A stretch of 64,000 nucleotides of DNA from Phycisphaerales bacterium (GTDB taxonomy: Bacteria; Planctomycetota; Phycisphaerae; Phycisphaerales; SM1A02): assembly GCA_022446885.1 (NCBI GenBank), contig JAKVBU010000014.1:1-64000 (forward strand), read 5' to 3'. A program made the position numbers and the translations under genes. Under the pieces are notes generated by a model. It saw nothing but the letters and a program-made list of their open reading frames with translations. It had not been told where the DNA came from and searched no databases. This document shows, in pieces, positions 16,624 to 26,132 of the stretch (positions within the stretch are counted from its first letter, which is position 1; each line of letters begins with the position of its first letter).

Positions 16624-19600
16624 TCAGTCGCAGGGGGTTCCCAGTTGCTCAATCAGCAACAGGACATCTGCAGGCCCCACTGTGCCGTCTTCATTCATGT
16701 CTGACCGATAGCAGGCACCCTGCGTGCTGCCCCAACACTGGAGCATGCCGATGAGGTCCACGATGTCGATCGACCGGCTGCCATCACTGTCGCCAGCGCA
16801 GGGGAATGGGTCCCAACTGCCGTTGTACCCAAAGCACTCGTCGGGCACGCCATCCTGATCTTGGTCCACAGTGCAGCCAAGCATGATCTCGACCGAGTCA
16901 AAGATCCCGTTGGCATTGCAGTCTTCCTGTGACGGGTGCAACTCGCAGCCATGGGCCAATGAGTAGTCCGTCTCGAGGAAGTTCGATGGCACTCCGCCTC
17001 CGGTGGAAACACCCACAATCGCATGAGGCGTCTGCACACCCAGCCAGACGATCGTGATGGCGTCGTTGGGGTGCAATTGAATCTGAACGGTACTGAGCCG
17101 CGATGGGTCCCCAAAGCTCGGCACCTGATTCCAGGTCACCACGAAGGAGCCTGCCGGCCCCGCCCCCACGTGGACATAGCCGCCGCTGACTGGGTTCAAG
17201 TCATGCAGGAGCCCACTGATCCGGGGCTGGGCGAAGTGGGTTGCCAGCGTCTCGTCATAACTGGAGTCACCTCGATCAAACGTGACGTAGCCATTAGGCG
17301 AGACCCAACAACGATCAGTCGCAACCCCGTCGTAATTGAACACAAAGCCGGAAAGGGCCGGGTCAGCACTGGCGTAGATGACTTCCTGAGGGGCATCATC
17401 TGAAGGCGGGAGTGTGACTCCGCCTGACGGTGGAATGAACGCCGCTGGACCGGATCCATCCGTACAGAGCGTGTAATAGGGCTCGTTGCTGTTCCCCGTC
17501 GGATTGAGTTGAGCAACATGCCCGACCAAATCGAAGGACGTCATGAACTGCTCGGTCAGATAGATGGGGTCGCCATTGAGAGGGACCTGGCAATTGTCGG
17601 GGGTGCCATCGCCGTCACAGTCGCCGTAGCCATCTGGCACCCGGAAGACACAGTCGAATGCGTTGGACAAGTCCGTCTCTGCAAATGCCGGTGGCCGTCC
17701 CAAGCCAGCCGACAGCCCCACGAGCGCCGAGTTGGCCTCGCTGGAAACCCAGCACAGATCGATCAGGCCGTCAGCCCCAAGCACAATCTGAAAACTGCTC
17801 TTGCGCAGCGGATCACTCGGGTCATACCGATAGTGGGCAACGTCGATCCAACTGAAGACCATGTGCTGGCCGTCGCTTGAGGGTCCGACGCGAATGGTGC
17901 CCGTGTCACTGGGGTCGAGATCGTCGAACAGGCCGCTGATGCGCATCATCGCAAAGTGTGCCTCGAGCGTCTCAGAGTAGGCGTGATCGGCAGTGGTAAA
18001 CGTCAGATAGCCGTTGCTACCGACGTACACGCTGTCGAAAAACTGCCCCATGAAGTTGAAGGTGAAGGGCAGGGTCAGGTCGATGGCCTGATCGTCACCT
18101 AGCGGCAGATCTGTTCCAATGGCGGGATCGAACAGCCACTGGCCTCCCGTGTCGATCGTGCACGTGTCCCAGGTGAGGGGATTGGCCGTGGGCGTCAGTG
18201 TGACCCCAAGCCCATTCAGATCCCAGTCTCCAAAGAACCGCTCGGTGGACCAACTGGGATCACCGACATCGCCGATGGTCTGACAACTGTCGAGTATGCC
18301 GTCTTGATTGCAGTCAAGCGATGGGTCATGCATGATTTGGCAGAGGTCTGCCACGCCGTCGCTGTCGCAGTCTTCCCAGCCGGGTTCACACTCATCGAGA
18401 ATGTCATTCCCGTTGCAGTCGGTCTGCCCATTGAGCTGACACACATCCGGAACACTGTCCATATTGCAGTCGTCACCCGGCCCCCCCTGGCACTCGTCCA
18501 GCACGCCGTTGTCGTCGCAGTCCGTCGCCGGATCAATCTGACATGCATCGAGCACACCGTCTTGATTGCAGTCTGTCACTGCATCCAGTTGGCACAGGTC
18601 CAGCAGGCCGTCGCCATTGCAGTCCGAGACACTGTTCATCTCACAGGCGTCGAGCACCTGATTGCCATCGCAATCGGTCATCGGATTCAGCTGACAGAGA
18701 TCGAGCACGCCGTCTGCATTGCAGTCGGTTGTGGAATCCACTTCACAACTGTCGATCATGCCGTTGCCGTCACAGTCGCTCGCTGGATCAAAGTCTGCAT
18801 CGCAATGATCCGGAATGCCGTCGTTGTCGTCATCTGGATCGGCGTTGTCGCCAATGCCGTCGCCGTCCAGATCAGCCCACTCGGAGGGATCCATGGGAAA
18901 GGCATCGACGCCATTTGCATGGCCATCACCGTCAATGTCGGGATCGCTGTTGTCGCCGACACCGTCACCGTCGAGGTCTGACCATTCGGTGGAATCGTCG
19001 GGGAATTGATCCTGGCCGTTGGGATGGCCGTCGCCGTCACGATCATCGTCGCAGGCGTCGGTAATGCCGTCACCATCGAGATCGGGCTCACACTCGTCAA
19101 GCAGGCCGTTGTTGTCGCAGTCGGTGTCGGGGTTCAGTTCGCAGACATCAACGACGCCGTTGAGATTGCAGTCTGAGTCCAAATCTTCCTTCACCTGACA
19201 AGCGTCATAGACGCCGTCGCCGTCACAATCGCCCAGCCCCTGATGCAGGGCGAGGAAGTCCCAGACTTCATCGCCGTCACAATCTCCCCCATCAATCGCC
19301 AGAATCACCTCATGAACCGTCATGCCGCCGACTGAACTGTCGGGATCGCCCGGCGCTGAGGCGAGTAACGTCAGCAATGGCTGACCCCACTCGGGCATGA
19401 TGTGCACAGAGCCCTCGAGGGCATGGCCGTATCTGCCGTGGGACTCGACAGTATCCGGCGGGCCAAGCGAGAACTCCTCATACAGGACATCCTGTGTGAT
19501 AGTAAATGCCGTAAACCGCCCGGCATTGTTGGATGCATTGGGTGACCCCACCAGCAAGACGGCGCCTTCTGAGTTTGCATCGGGGGCATTCAGATCGATC

Positions 19601-20676
19601 ACCTCTACGGAGGCGCCAGCGCCATCCCACGGTTGAACGTCAGACGGGGTGACGTCGTAGTCTGGCAGGACACTGAAGTGGCCTGACTGCTGTCGATTGA
19701 ACCCCCACGCGGCGCCGGCCTGAGGGCCTGCTCCAGAGTCACCGGGGGCACCGATCATCACCCCACCATCAACTCCGCCTGAGTTGCCAGGGGCCAAAGC
19801 CAGATGAACGGCGGAACCGAATCTCGCGCCGACCGTGCCGGGATTGTCGATGGTCTGCTGCCATGCCCAACTTCCGCCAGAGCGCACGTAGACATGCACT
19901 CGCCCGTCAAAATTGCCAAAGTACGGGGCACTGACAATGGCGACATCACCGTTGATGTCCACTGCAACGCCACTACGCTCGCCCGCCTGAGGCGCCGGTG
20001 GCATCAGGGTCGAGACGAGTGCCCATTGGCCGCTCTGTTGACGCTCAAACACGAAGGCTGCGCCGCAATTGTCTTGTTCGTCGGGGCTGCTGTCGCGGCC
20101 CCATGCGCCAACGATGGCTCTGTCCCCATCAACTGCAACTGCGCAGCCGAAGTGATCACCAGGCTTGTGCTGTGACAACATCAATGGTGCCTGTGGCAGT
20201 GCGGCACCTTGTGCATTGGCGACAACCTGAGCGTCGAAAACCCATGCCGCCCCACAATCCGCATTGGGCGGAGGCGGACTGTTACCACCGCTCTCATCCC
20301 AACGGGGCGCCCCCACCACAATTGTGTCCGCTGCAATGTCCAGCGCCGCCCCAAACCAACTGTCTGCCCAATCGCCTTGCGTCGGGACCATCACACCCAC
20401 AGGCACCCAGCCCCAGGGGCGAGTTGGATCGCCCCCCTGTTGCACTCGACGCAGCAATGTAGCTCGCCCCGCCGAAGCCCCATCTTGGTCATCATCATGC
20501 CATTGATGGCCTACAACGATCTGGTCGCCATCAATAGCGGAGGCTGCACCGAAACCGACTGCCTCACCTGGGATCGCGAGGGTCTGATTGTGATAAACGC
20601 CATCTTGAGCTGCTGCACTTGAAGCGAGCAGACCAATCAAGGAAGCCGAGATGACAGTGGTGCTGTATTGAGTCAC
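16624..20676 (-). CDS. Giant secreted FG-GAP / TSP3-like / dockerin protein
   Basis: A 1350-residue exported protein with signal peptide MTQYSTTVISASLIGLLASS ending near AAAQ. Residues about 30-450 are FG-GAP/integrin-type repeats (DGDQIVVGHQWHDDD, DGDRAIVGAWGRD, INGDVAIVSAPYFG). Residues 465-800 are calcium-binding thrombospondin-3-like repeats. Two related domains of about 220 residues follow (800-1030 and 1038-1265); both contain VGSNGYLTF / VSPNGYVTF and FAxxRISGLxxDL. The end is a dockerin-like pair (SIDIVDLIGMLQCWGS; VGPADVLLLIEQLGTPCD). It starts with GTG behind a run of G. Probably an adhesive or scaffold protein at the cell surface. Confidence 0.83.
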   Translation of the reverse strand: MTQYSTTVISASLIGLLASSAAAQDGVYHNQTLAIPGEAVGFGAASAIDGDQIVVGHQWHDDDQDGASAGRATLLRRVQQGGDPTRPWGWVPVGVMVPTQGDWADSWFGAALDIAADTIVVGAPRWDESGGNSPPPPNADCGAAWVFDAQVVANAQGAALPQAPLMLSQHKPGDHFGCAVAVDGDRAIVGAWGRDSSPDEQDNCGAAFVFERQQSGQWALVSTLMPPAPQAGERSGVAVDINGDVAIVSAPYFGNFDGRVHVYVRSGGSWAWQQTIDNPGTVGARFGSAVHLALAPGNSGGVDGGVMIGAPGDSGAGPQAGAAWGFNRQQSGHFSVLPDYDVTPSDVQPWDGAGASVEVIDLNAPDANSEGAVLLVGSPNASNNAGRFTAFTITQDVLYEEFSLGPPDTVESHGRYGHALEGSVHIMPEWGQPLLTLLASAPGDPDSSVGGMTVHEVILAIDGGDCDGDEVWDFLALHQGLGDCDGDGVYDACQVKEDLDSDCNLNGVVDVCELNPDTDCDNNGLLDECEPDLDGDGITDACDDDRDGDGHPNGQDQFPDDSTEWSDLDGDGVGDNSDPDIDGDGHANGVDAFPMDPSEWADLDGDGIGDNADPDDDNDGIPDHCDADFDPASDCDGNGMIDSCEVDSTTDCNADGVLDLCQLNPMTDCDGNQVLDACEMNSVSDCNGDGLLDLCQLDAVTDCNQDGVLDACQIDPATDCDDNGVLDECQGGPGDDCNMDSVPDVCQLNGQTDCNGNDILDECEPGWEDCDSDGVADLCQIMHDPSLDCNQDGILDSCQTIGDVGDPSWSTERFFGDWDLNGLGVTLTPTANPLTWDTCTIDTGGQWLFDPAIGTDLPLGDDQAIDLTLPFTFNFMGQFFDSVYVGSNGYLTFTTADHAYSETLEAHFAMMRISGLFDDLDPSDTGTIRVGPSSDGQHMVFSWIDVAHYRYDPSDPLRKSSFQIVLGADGLIDLCWVSSEANSALVGLSAGLGRPPAFAETDLSNAFDCVFRVPDGYGDCDGDGTPDNCQVPLNGDPIYLTEQFMTSFDLVGHVAQLNPTGNSNEPYYTLCTDGSGPAAFIPPSGGVTLPPSDDAPQEVIYASADPALSGFVFNYDGVATDRCWVSPNGYVTFDRGDSSYDETLATHFAQPRISGLLHDLNPVSGGYVHVGAGPAGSFVVTWNQVPSFGDPSRLSTVQIQLHPNDAITIVWLGVQTPHAIVGVSTGGGVPSNFLETDYSLAHGCELHPSQEDCNANGIFDSVEIMLGCTVDQDQDGVPDECFGYNGSWDPFPCAGDSDGSRSIDIVDLIGMLQCWGSTQGACYRSDMNEDGTVGPADVLLLIEQLGTPCD
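18275..19280 (-). repeat. 17-residue (51-nt) TSP3-like calcium-binding repeats
   Basis: Within the giant exoprotein, units such as DCNGDGLLDLCQLDAVT, DCNQDGVLDACQIDPAT and DCDGNQVLDACEMNSVS recur, each with an Asp-rich loop and two cysteines. They are interrupted by longer D-x-DGDGxxD units (DLDGDGIGDNADPDDDNDG). The DNA shows recurrent GCAGTC and GCCGTC blocks at 51-base spacing, so slippage or recombination between units is plausible. Confidence 0.85.
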
Positions 20677-20802
20677 GGTGGTCCCCCCATCATCTATGGC
20701 CCGATTCCGCCGTCATGTGTGAGTGAATCCGCATCTATTGCGACTCTTTTTTCTTGGCTGGCGGCCATGACCTCTGCCATGGCCCAATCGGGGCTCAGGC
20801 AC

Positions 20803-23800
20803 TCATCGGTAGTAACCCGGGAACACCACGTCCACCTCTCCGTCTGAATTGACGTCAAGCGTGAAGCAGTAGGAGTCCGAGAGCACCTCTTCGTCGCAGG
20901 CGCCCCAGGATCGAATCACTGTGATCAGATCGAGCACGTTGATCTCACCGTCGCCATCGAGCACAGACGGGCCAGCCCCCGGCCAGATGTCGCACCGGCG
21001 AGCGAGGCTGTCAGAGGCATCGGCACCCCAATACTCCAGCACTGCAAGGAGATCGTCTCGCCCGACGACACCATCGCCGTTGCGGGTATCCGCGGGGCAG
21101 GACCACTGACTGAAGCAAGCCTTGTCACAGGCATCGTCACGGCCGTTGCCGTTCACGTCAACAATGTCCTGCACCCAGTCAGGAATGCCGTCCTCATTGC
21201 AGTCGCCCCACGATCGATCTGCAGCAGCCATAGCGTTGCAGTCATCGGGAATGCCGTCGGGGCCAGCGGCGCCTCCATCGCCCATGATGTCATCCACGAT
21301 GCCCTGAGCGATTGCCAACTGATCATGGATACCGTCGACGTCGCAATCGACAAACTCACTGTCCCAAACCAACACTGCACCCGAGTCTTCGAGGCTACCA
21401 ACTGCCCCAGGTGCGCCAGCAAGTACCTGGGTCGATCCGTCGGCCGTGACCCCGATCGCAACAGAGGCTCCTACTCGATCGCCATTGCCGGGGAACCGGC
21501 TCTGCAAGCGGACGATCTCTCGCCAATCAGATGAACTGCCAACCGTACGCCAGTGCCATGCCCAGCAGAAGCCGGTGTCTTGTCCTTCTTCCGTCTGGCC
21601 GCGATCGGTGCCGCCCGTGAGCAGCAGGCCATCAGCGTCGAGGTCTACTGAGCTGCCGAAACGATCCCCGGCACCGAGCGTAGTGGGCAGAACCGGATCC
21701 ATCTGGGTGATAGACATCGTGGTTGGATCAATGTCGTACACCTCGATGCACCCCTGGCGCACCGAGTCCATCTGAATGCCGGGGAAGCCAACGGCGACAC
21801 GAATCGTGCCATCTGCCATTTCAGCTGCATCTATGGCCTCACCGAAATAGCCCAGCTGTACCGGAGTGTGTGGCATCAACTGATCAGGTGCCCCATCGCC
21901 ATCTTCGTCCACTGGCGAGAGGGAGAACCCGTCGAGGTTGTCCCCATTGAGCCGATACATGTAGACGGCACCCACGTCCAAGTAATCATCTTCAGGCATG
22001 CCGTGCTGCGGTGCCCCCACGAACACAAGATCCCCTGCCATGGCAATTGCATCACCGAAGCGCGAGGATACGATCTGCGGCCCGGGATAAGCCACCATGT
22101 CCGACTCGCTCCACACCCGAAGTGGGCTTCGGGTGAAAATGTGAACCTGCCGTCCTGCTGAATATTCAACGTCGCCGGGCAAATTCTCGGCGGTCCAGCC
22201 ACAATCGCCAACTAATGCCAGGCTGTCACCGAGTTCCACTGCCGTCCCGAAGAGGCCGCTTGGGTCACCCAAGTCGGGAAAGAGGGCCGCCTCCGACTCC
22301 CAAACACCGTTGGTCAGCCTGCGATAAACGGTGGCCGTACCGGTCCGGTCGCCCTCGGAGTTCAACTCCAAGATCGAGCCAACGCCCGCGAGCAGCGTGT
22401 CTGCCCCATCGCGATGGATCGAAATCGATGTGTCGCCTGTTGAGCCGGGCAATTGCGAGTCCAACTCCCAACCATTGACTGGATGCTGGGCATAGATCAA
22501 CCGCATGGGATTAGGCGGTATACGCAGGAACGACGGCGCCAAAACTGCGGCGTAATCTCCAGCATCAGTCATCTTGATTGCGGACCCGATCTGGTCGTTG
22601 TCTGCAGCGCCGGGGTAGATCAGGCGAATGAACTCACCGCTGTTGCCACAGTGATCGGCGCACACTGTTCCGGCGCCTCGCCAGGCACCTCCGACCAGCC
22701 AGCAGTTGTCTGCGAGATCAACATCAACGAGCATGCATGTGTTGTCGTCCATGCAGCAGGCGCCGTACTGGGGGCCCACATCGCCATCGAGTACAGCAGT
22801 CGCGCCGGCATATGCGTCCGGGAAGGGAGGTGACGTGGCCCAAGCGGGTGCATCTTCGCCAAGCCATCCGGCTCCGGCGTCCCGGCCTGTATTGACCAGA
22901 AGGTCACGCATCTCTTCGCTGCTGTAAGGCGCCTCGTCGTCGATCTCCAGGCGCAGCCCCTGCAGCATTGCCGCAACGCCGGCCACGATCGGCGTGGCAG
23001 AGCTCGTACCACTAAAACTCGTCGTGTAGAACTGCCGGTCGTCTACCAGACCGTCTACCGGGAGCAAGTCGCCATACCCCAGTGTCGCGACATTCTCGCC
23101 CCACCCCTGCATGTCGATGCGTGAACCGAACGTACTGAAACCAAGGCGGTCATGGTCTGCGTTCGATGAACCACCGCCCACCATGATGGCGCCGCTGTCG
23201 CCCCAGCCCAGATAGAAGCCGTAGTACTGGAAGAACGTCGGGCTGTCGTCGGGACCAACCCACTCGCCACCATCGAGATCCTGCGTGCCATTGCCGGCGG
23301 CAGCCACCACGACGATACCCGCGTCACAGGCCAGCCGCGTTGCAAGCCAAACGTCAAATGACGTCTCCGCCGGAACGAAGGGAATGACAAACGGATCGCC
23401 AAAGGGATCCTGTGGGTAGGCCGTTCGCTGCTGTTCGATGAGCAGGATTGACCCTGAGGGCATCATCATAGTTGCAGACATGATCGCAGCGGCGATCCGG
23501 ACATTCTCCTCAAGGCTGATCGCCGGGAAGAACCAATAGTCGCTCATGGGTGCAAGACCACCCATGCCGATGTTGGGCTCAGAGGCATCGGTGTCTTCAA
23601 TCGCGCCCATGACACCCAAAACTGCCGTGCCATGATCCGGGCCCGTCGGACAAGCAGGCGTCTGACCAGGCTCCAACATGATGAAGCACAGATCTTCGTG
23701 GTCGGTCAAGTAGCACTGTTCGACATCACCAATGGCGACACCCTCGCCGAAAATGCCCTCGGCACCATCTTCATCGACATCGATGAACTGGGTCACCCGG

Positions 23801-24387
23801 GCCTCAGCCAGTCGCACGCCACCCTCTGCGGCGGTACCGCGATACGTCTGATGCATGCGGAAGTCGGGGGTCGGAGGGGGGAAGTCCGTCTGATTGCAGG
23901 GCATGTCCGTGTTCACGGGAGGTGCGACGATCTGAACGATCTCCACCTCGTGGCGGGCGTTGAGGGCCTGCGCCAATGCGACCATCTTGTCGGGCGCAAC
24001 CTGCACCGTAAGAATGCCAGCCATGTCCGGCTGAGGTCGGCCTGATCGCAGACGTGCACGCTGCGTGGCCTCTTGCATCGCTGACTCCGACATCTTGATG
24101 CGTGGCTTGACTGTCGCATCGGATGCATCCAGCAACGTCTGGATAGGTGCCAGATCTGCAGCGGTCAGACTCAGGAGACGACCATTGAACGCCCGCACTC
24201 GACTGGCGTCCTTGAACTTCACGATCAGATCACAGGTAGCCAGATCATGCGACGGGGCCTGCACCTTCATCGGCGTCAATCCAGCCCGAAGGCCCGACGC
24301 CTGTGCATCGAGCCCGAGGCTCAGCATCGAACCCGTGAATACCGCGGCCATCGTCCAAGTCAATTGCATGCCGGTGCTGGGTCGCAT
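20803..24387 (-). CDS. Secreted subtilisin-family (S8) protease with FG-GAP repeats and dockerin-like end
   Basis: A 1194-residue exported protein. ATG at 24387 is preceded by GAGGAG at good spacing and gives a signal peptide. The S8 catalytic residues are visible: Asp in GVAIGDVEQCYLTDHED (about 215), His in DHGTAVLGVMG (about 252) and Ser in SGTSSATPIVAGVAAMLQG (about 459). A cysteine-rich segment PQYGACCMDDNTCML (about 540) follows, then FG-GAP-like repeats to about 1000 and dockerin-like pairs (VVGRDDLLAVLEYWGA; EINVLDLITVIRSWGAC). The final 20 residues add a third, truncated loop. A 126-bp gap separates it from the next exoprotein gene. Confidence 0.88.
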   Translation of the reverse strand: MRPSTGMQLTWTMAAVFTGSMLSLGLDAQASGLRAGLTPMKVQAPSHDLATCDLIVKFKDASRVRAFNGRLLSLTAADLAPIQTLLDASDATVKPRIKMSESAMQEATQRARLRSGRPQPDMAGILTVQVAPDKMVALAQALNARHEVEIVQIVAPPVNTDMPCNQTDFPPPTPDFRMHQTYRGTAAEGGVRLAEARVTQFIDVDEDGAEGIFGEGVAIGDVEQCYLTDHEDLCFIMLEPGQTPACPTGPDHGTAVLGVMGAIEDTDASEPNIGMGGLAPMSDYWFFPAISLEENVRIAAAIMSATMMMPSGSILLIEQQRTAYPQDPFGDPFVIPFVPAETSFDVWLATRLACDAGIVVVAAAGNGTQDLDGGEWVGPDDSPTFFQYYGFYLGWGDSGAIMVGGGSSNADHDRLGFSTFGSRIDMQGWGENVATLGYGDLLPVDGLVDDRQFYTTSFSGTSSATPIVAGVAAMLQGLRLEIDDEAPYSSEEMRDLLVNTGRDAGAGWLGEDAPAWATSPPFPDAYAGATAVLDGDVGPQYGACCMDDNTCMLVDVDLADNCWLVGGAWRGAGTVCADHCGNSGEFIRLIYPGAADNDQIGSAIKMTDAGDYAAVLAPSFLRIPPNPMRLIYAQHPVNGWELDSQLPGSTGDTSISIHRDGADTLLAGVGSILELNSEGDRTGTATVYRRLTNGVWESEAALFPDLGDPSGLFGTAVELGDSLALVGDCGWTAENLPGDVEYSAGRQVHIFTRSPLRVWSESDMVAYPGPQIVSSRFGDAIAMAGDLVFVGAPQHGMPEDDYLDVGAVYMYRLNGDNLDGFSLSPVDEDGDGAPDQLMPHTPVQLGYFGEAIDAAEMADGTIRVAVGFPGIQMDSVRQGCIEVYDIDPTTMSITQMDPVLPTTLGAGDRFGSSVDLDADGLLLTGGTDRGQTEEGQDTGFCWAWHWRTVGSSSDWREIVRLQSRFPGNGDRVGASVAIGVTADGSTQVLAGAPGAVGSLEDSGAVLVWDSEFVDCDVDGIHDQLAIAQGIVDDIMGDGGAAGPDGIPDDCNAMAAADRSWGDCNEDGIPDWVQDIVDVNGNGRDDACDKACFSQWSCPADTRNGDGVVGRDDLLAVLEYWGADASDSLARRCDIWPGAGPSVLDGDGEINVLDLITVIRSWGACDEEVLSDSYCFTLDVNSDGEVDVVFPGYYR

Positions 24388-24528
24388 CCGTATCTCCTCA
24401 CCCCCCGTCAGGGGCATTCCTGACGAGGTGCTGTATTCAAATGCCGTCTCCGCAGGGCAAGTAAACCCCCAATTGATCCCAGCGGAGCCGACGATCCAAG
24501 ATACCACAGCCCCTCCTCCTGAGCGGGC

Positions 24529-24948
24529 TTACCACCGCCATGATCGGTCCTGTTTCCGACGACTCTGACGCTGCTTGGCCTCCTTGCGGGCCCGCTTGGA
24601 GCCCGCCGTGGGCTTGGTCGCCTTGCGGGTTCGCTGCTGCTGCAAGGCCTCGGCCAGCAGGCTGGCCAGCCGACTGCGAACTTCAGCGAGGTTTCGAGTC
24701 TGCTCGCGATGTCTGCCGCAGGCCACCTGCACCACCGACCCACCAATCAGCCGAGGCGCCAGTCGGGCCAACAACAGCCCCCGCCGGTGCGGCCCCAAGG
24801 CCTCGCATGTCGCCAGATCGAGTCTCAGCACCACTCGAGTGCGGACTCGATTGCGCCGCTGCCCCCCGGGACCGGATCCGACGGTGGCCTCCACCTGTAG
24901 ATCGCCTCTAGGTATCGTGAGGCGGCGATTGATCTGCAGATCGTCCAC
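24529..24948 (-). CDS. arfB: ArfB/YaeJ-like peptidyl-tRNA hydrolase (release-factor GGQ domain)
   Basis: A 139-residue protein with the release-factor catalytic motif GSGPGGQRRNRVRTRV near residue 30 and a strongly basic C-terminal tail rich in K and R (KRARKEAKQRQSRRK). This is the layout of ArfB, which enters the empty mRNA channel with its tail and frees ribosomes stalled on non-stop mRNA by hydrolysing peptidyl-tRNA. I chose GTG at 24948 because AGGAG stands eight bases upstream and the length then matches ArfB; a longer frame would run into the divergent sigma-factor gene. Confidence 0.87.
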   Translation of the reverse strand: MDDLQINRRLTIPRGDLQVEATVGSGPGGQRRNRVRTRVVLRLDLATCEALGPHRRGLLLARLAPRLIGGSVVQVACGRHREQTRNLAEVRSRLASLLAEALQQQRTRKATKPTAGSKRARKEAKQRQSRRKQDRSWRW

Positions 24949-25017
24949 CCACTGAACTCCTGGCGTCCGACTCGGACGCACCTCAAGCCTACCGCTCCCA
25001 CCCAATCTGAGTGCACC

Positions 25018-25680
25018 GTGGCCCGCGACGCCTTCCCCCCCACCCTCCAGACCTGGATCAATGAACGGCTCGATGCCGGTCCAAGTGGCCGTCTTGACGT
25101 GAATGCCCACGTCATGACCACCTACGCCCTACCGCTGCAGATCTACCTGCAGGGCTCCTCGTGGCGTCGATTCGGCGAGGTGGACGACATCCTCAACGGG
25201 TTTTTCGCCAGCAGACTGGACAAGCCCGAGTTTTTTCAGCAGTGGCGAGACAGTGGCAAACGGCTTCGATATTGGCTCATCAACGCCCTTCGATTTCACC
25301 TGCAGGAGCTGTACCGCCGCTCCCGGCGCGATGAAGCCCAGCCGCTGCCGGAATTCGATGCGCCTGAGGTTGACCACCGCGCCGTTGATCGCGCGTGGGC
25401 CCGCGCCCTTGTTGCCACCGCCTGCAAAGAGGCTCAAGCGCGATGCAATGACGAAGGCTTGTCAGAACACTGGTCCGTGTTCAGAAGACACCATCTTGAC
25501 GCGCAGCCCTATCGAACCATCGCGGAGGACATGGGCATCACGCCGGGCCGATGCGCGGTGATGGTTCGCACCGCCACGGCCAGATTCAAAGCCGCTGTGG
25601 CCGATCGACTGGTGGCCGATGGCGCCCCGAGCGATGATCTCGACGGCGAAATCGACACGCTGCTGGAGGCTATGCAATGA
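25018..25680 (+). CDS. Sigma-70 family (ECF-like) sigma factor
   Basis: A 220-residue protein with a region-2-like block (EVDDILNGFFASRLDK...WRDSGKRLRYWLINALRFHL, about 58-97) and a region-4-like helix-turn-helix (YRTIAEDMGITPGRCAVMVR, about 162-182). The -10 recognition part LRYWLINALRFHLQELYRR matches the ECF pattern of xxWLxxxARNxxxDxxRR in diverged form. It starts with GTG at 25018 and overlaps the next gene as ATGA. No classical anti-sigma gene is adjacent; the following small protein could take that role. Confidence 0.75.
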   Translation: MARDAFPPTLQTWINERLDAGPSGRLDVNAHVMTTYALPLQIYLQGSSWRRFGEVDDILNGFFASRLDKPEFFQQWRDSGKRLRYWLINALRFHLQELYRRSRRDEAQPLPEFDAPEVDHRAVDRAWARALVATACKEAQARCNDEGLSEHWSVFRRHHLDAQPYRTIAEDMGITPGRCAVMVRTATARFKAAVADRLVADGAPSDDLDGEIDTLLEAMQ

Positions 25681-26132
25681 CTGATCCTTGGGAGTCCATC
25701 CCCCTGCCGGGGCTCTCTCGCCTGCTCGATACCTCCAAAGGCAGGCCCGGCACCCCAATTGCCGCGTTGCTGGCAAGATTGCAGCGTGATGATGGAGCTT
25801 GGGCCAGCGCTGCCCTCTCCCAACCGCCGGTCGGTGAAGGTGTAGCCGAGGCGGTGCTCCTTGGGCCTGATGTGGAAGGAACTGACCGGGCCCGGGTGCA
25901 TCAGGCCGCCAAAGCACTCGTGGCCTCGGCATCGACTCAAGACGAGGCCGATCGAGGCCGCCTCTGGTACGTGCTCGCCATCGCCGGGGGCATTCTCAAG
26001 GACCGCGTGTGCCTGACAAGCCAGCAGCCGCAGGCCGTCATGATGGCGCTCATGGATCTAGCCCCCGACATGCCCGAGCCTTGGAATGAGCATCTTGCTC
26101 AGGCCGCACTGGAGATTGACTTGTGCGATTGA
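25677..26132 (+). CDS. Unknown 151-residue protein in a sigma-factor operon
   Basis: I do not recognise this soluble protein. It has no signal peptide or membrane segment. It is rich in alanine, acidic, and likely helical, with LWYVLAIAGGILKDRVCL as the most hydrophobic stretch. It is tightly coupled to the sigma factor (ATGA at 25677-25680) and to the following SGNH hydrolase gene, whose start lies inside it. A cytoplasmic anti-sigma or co-regulator role is possible by position alone. Confidence 0.6.
   Translation: MTDPWESIPLPGLSRLLDTSKGRPGTPIAALLARLQRDDGAWASAALSQPPVGEGVAEAVLLGPDVEGTDRARVHQAAKALVASASTQDEADRGRLWYVLAIAGGILKDRVCLTSQQPQAVMMALMDLAPDMPEPWNEHLAQAALEIDLCD

Noticed and set aside
20677-20802. 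A riboswitch or small RNA between the two giant exoprotein genes
   Set aside because: The 126-base spacer shows a G-run ribosome site and a short T-run but no conserved fold; at most it holds a promoter.
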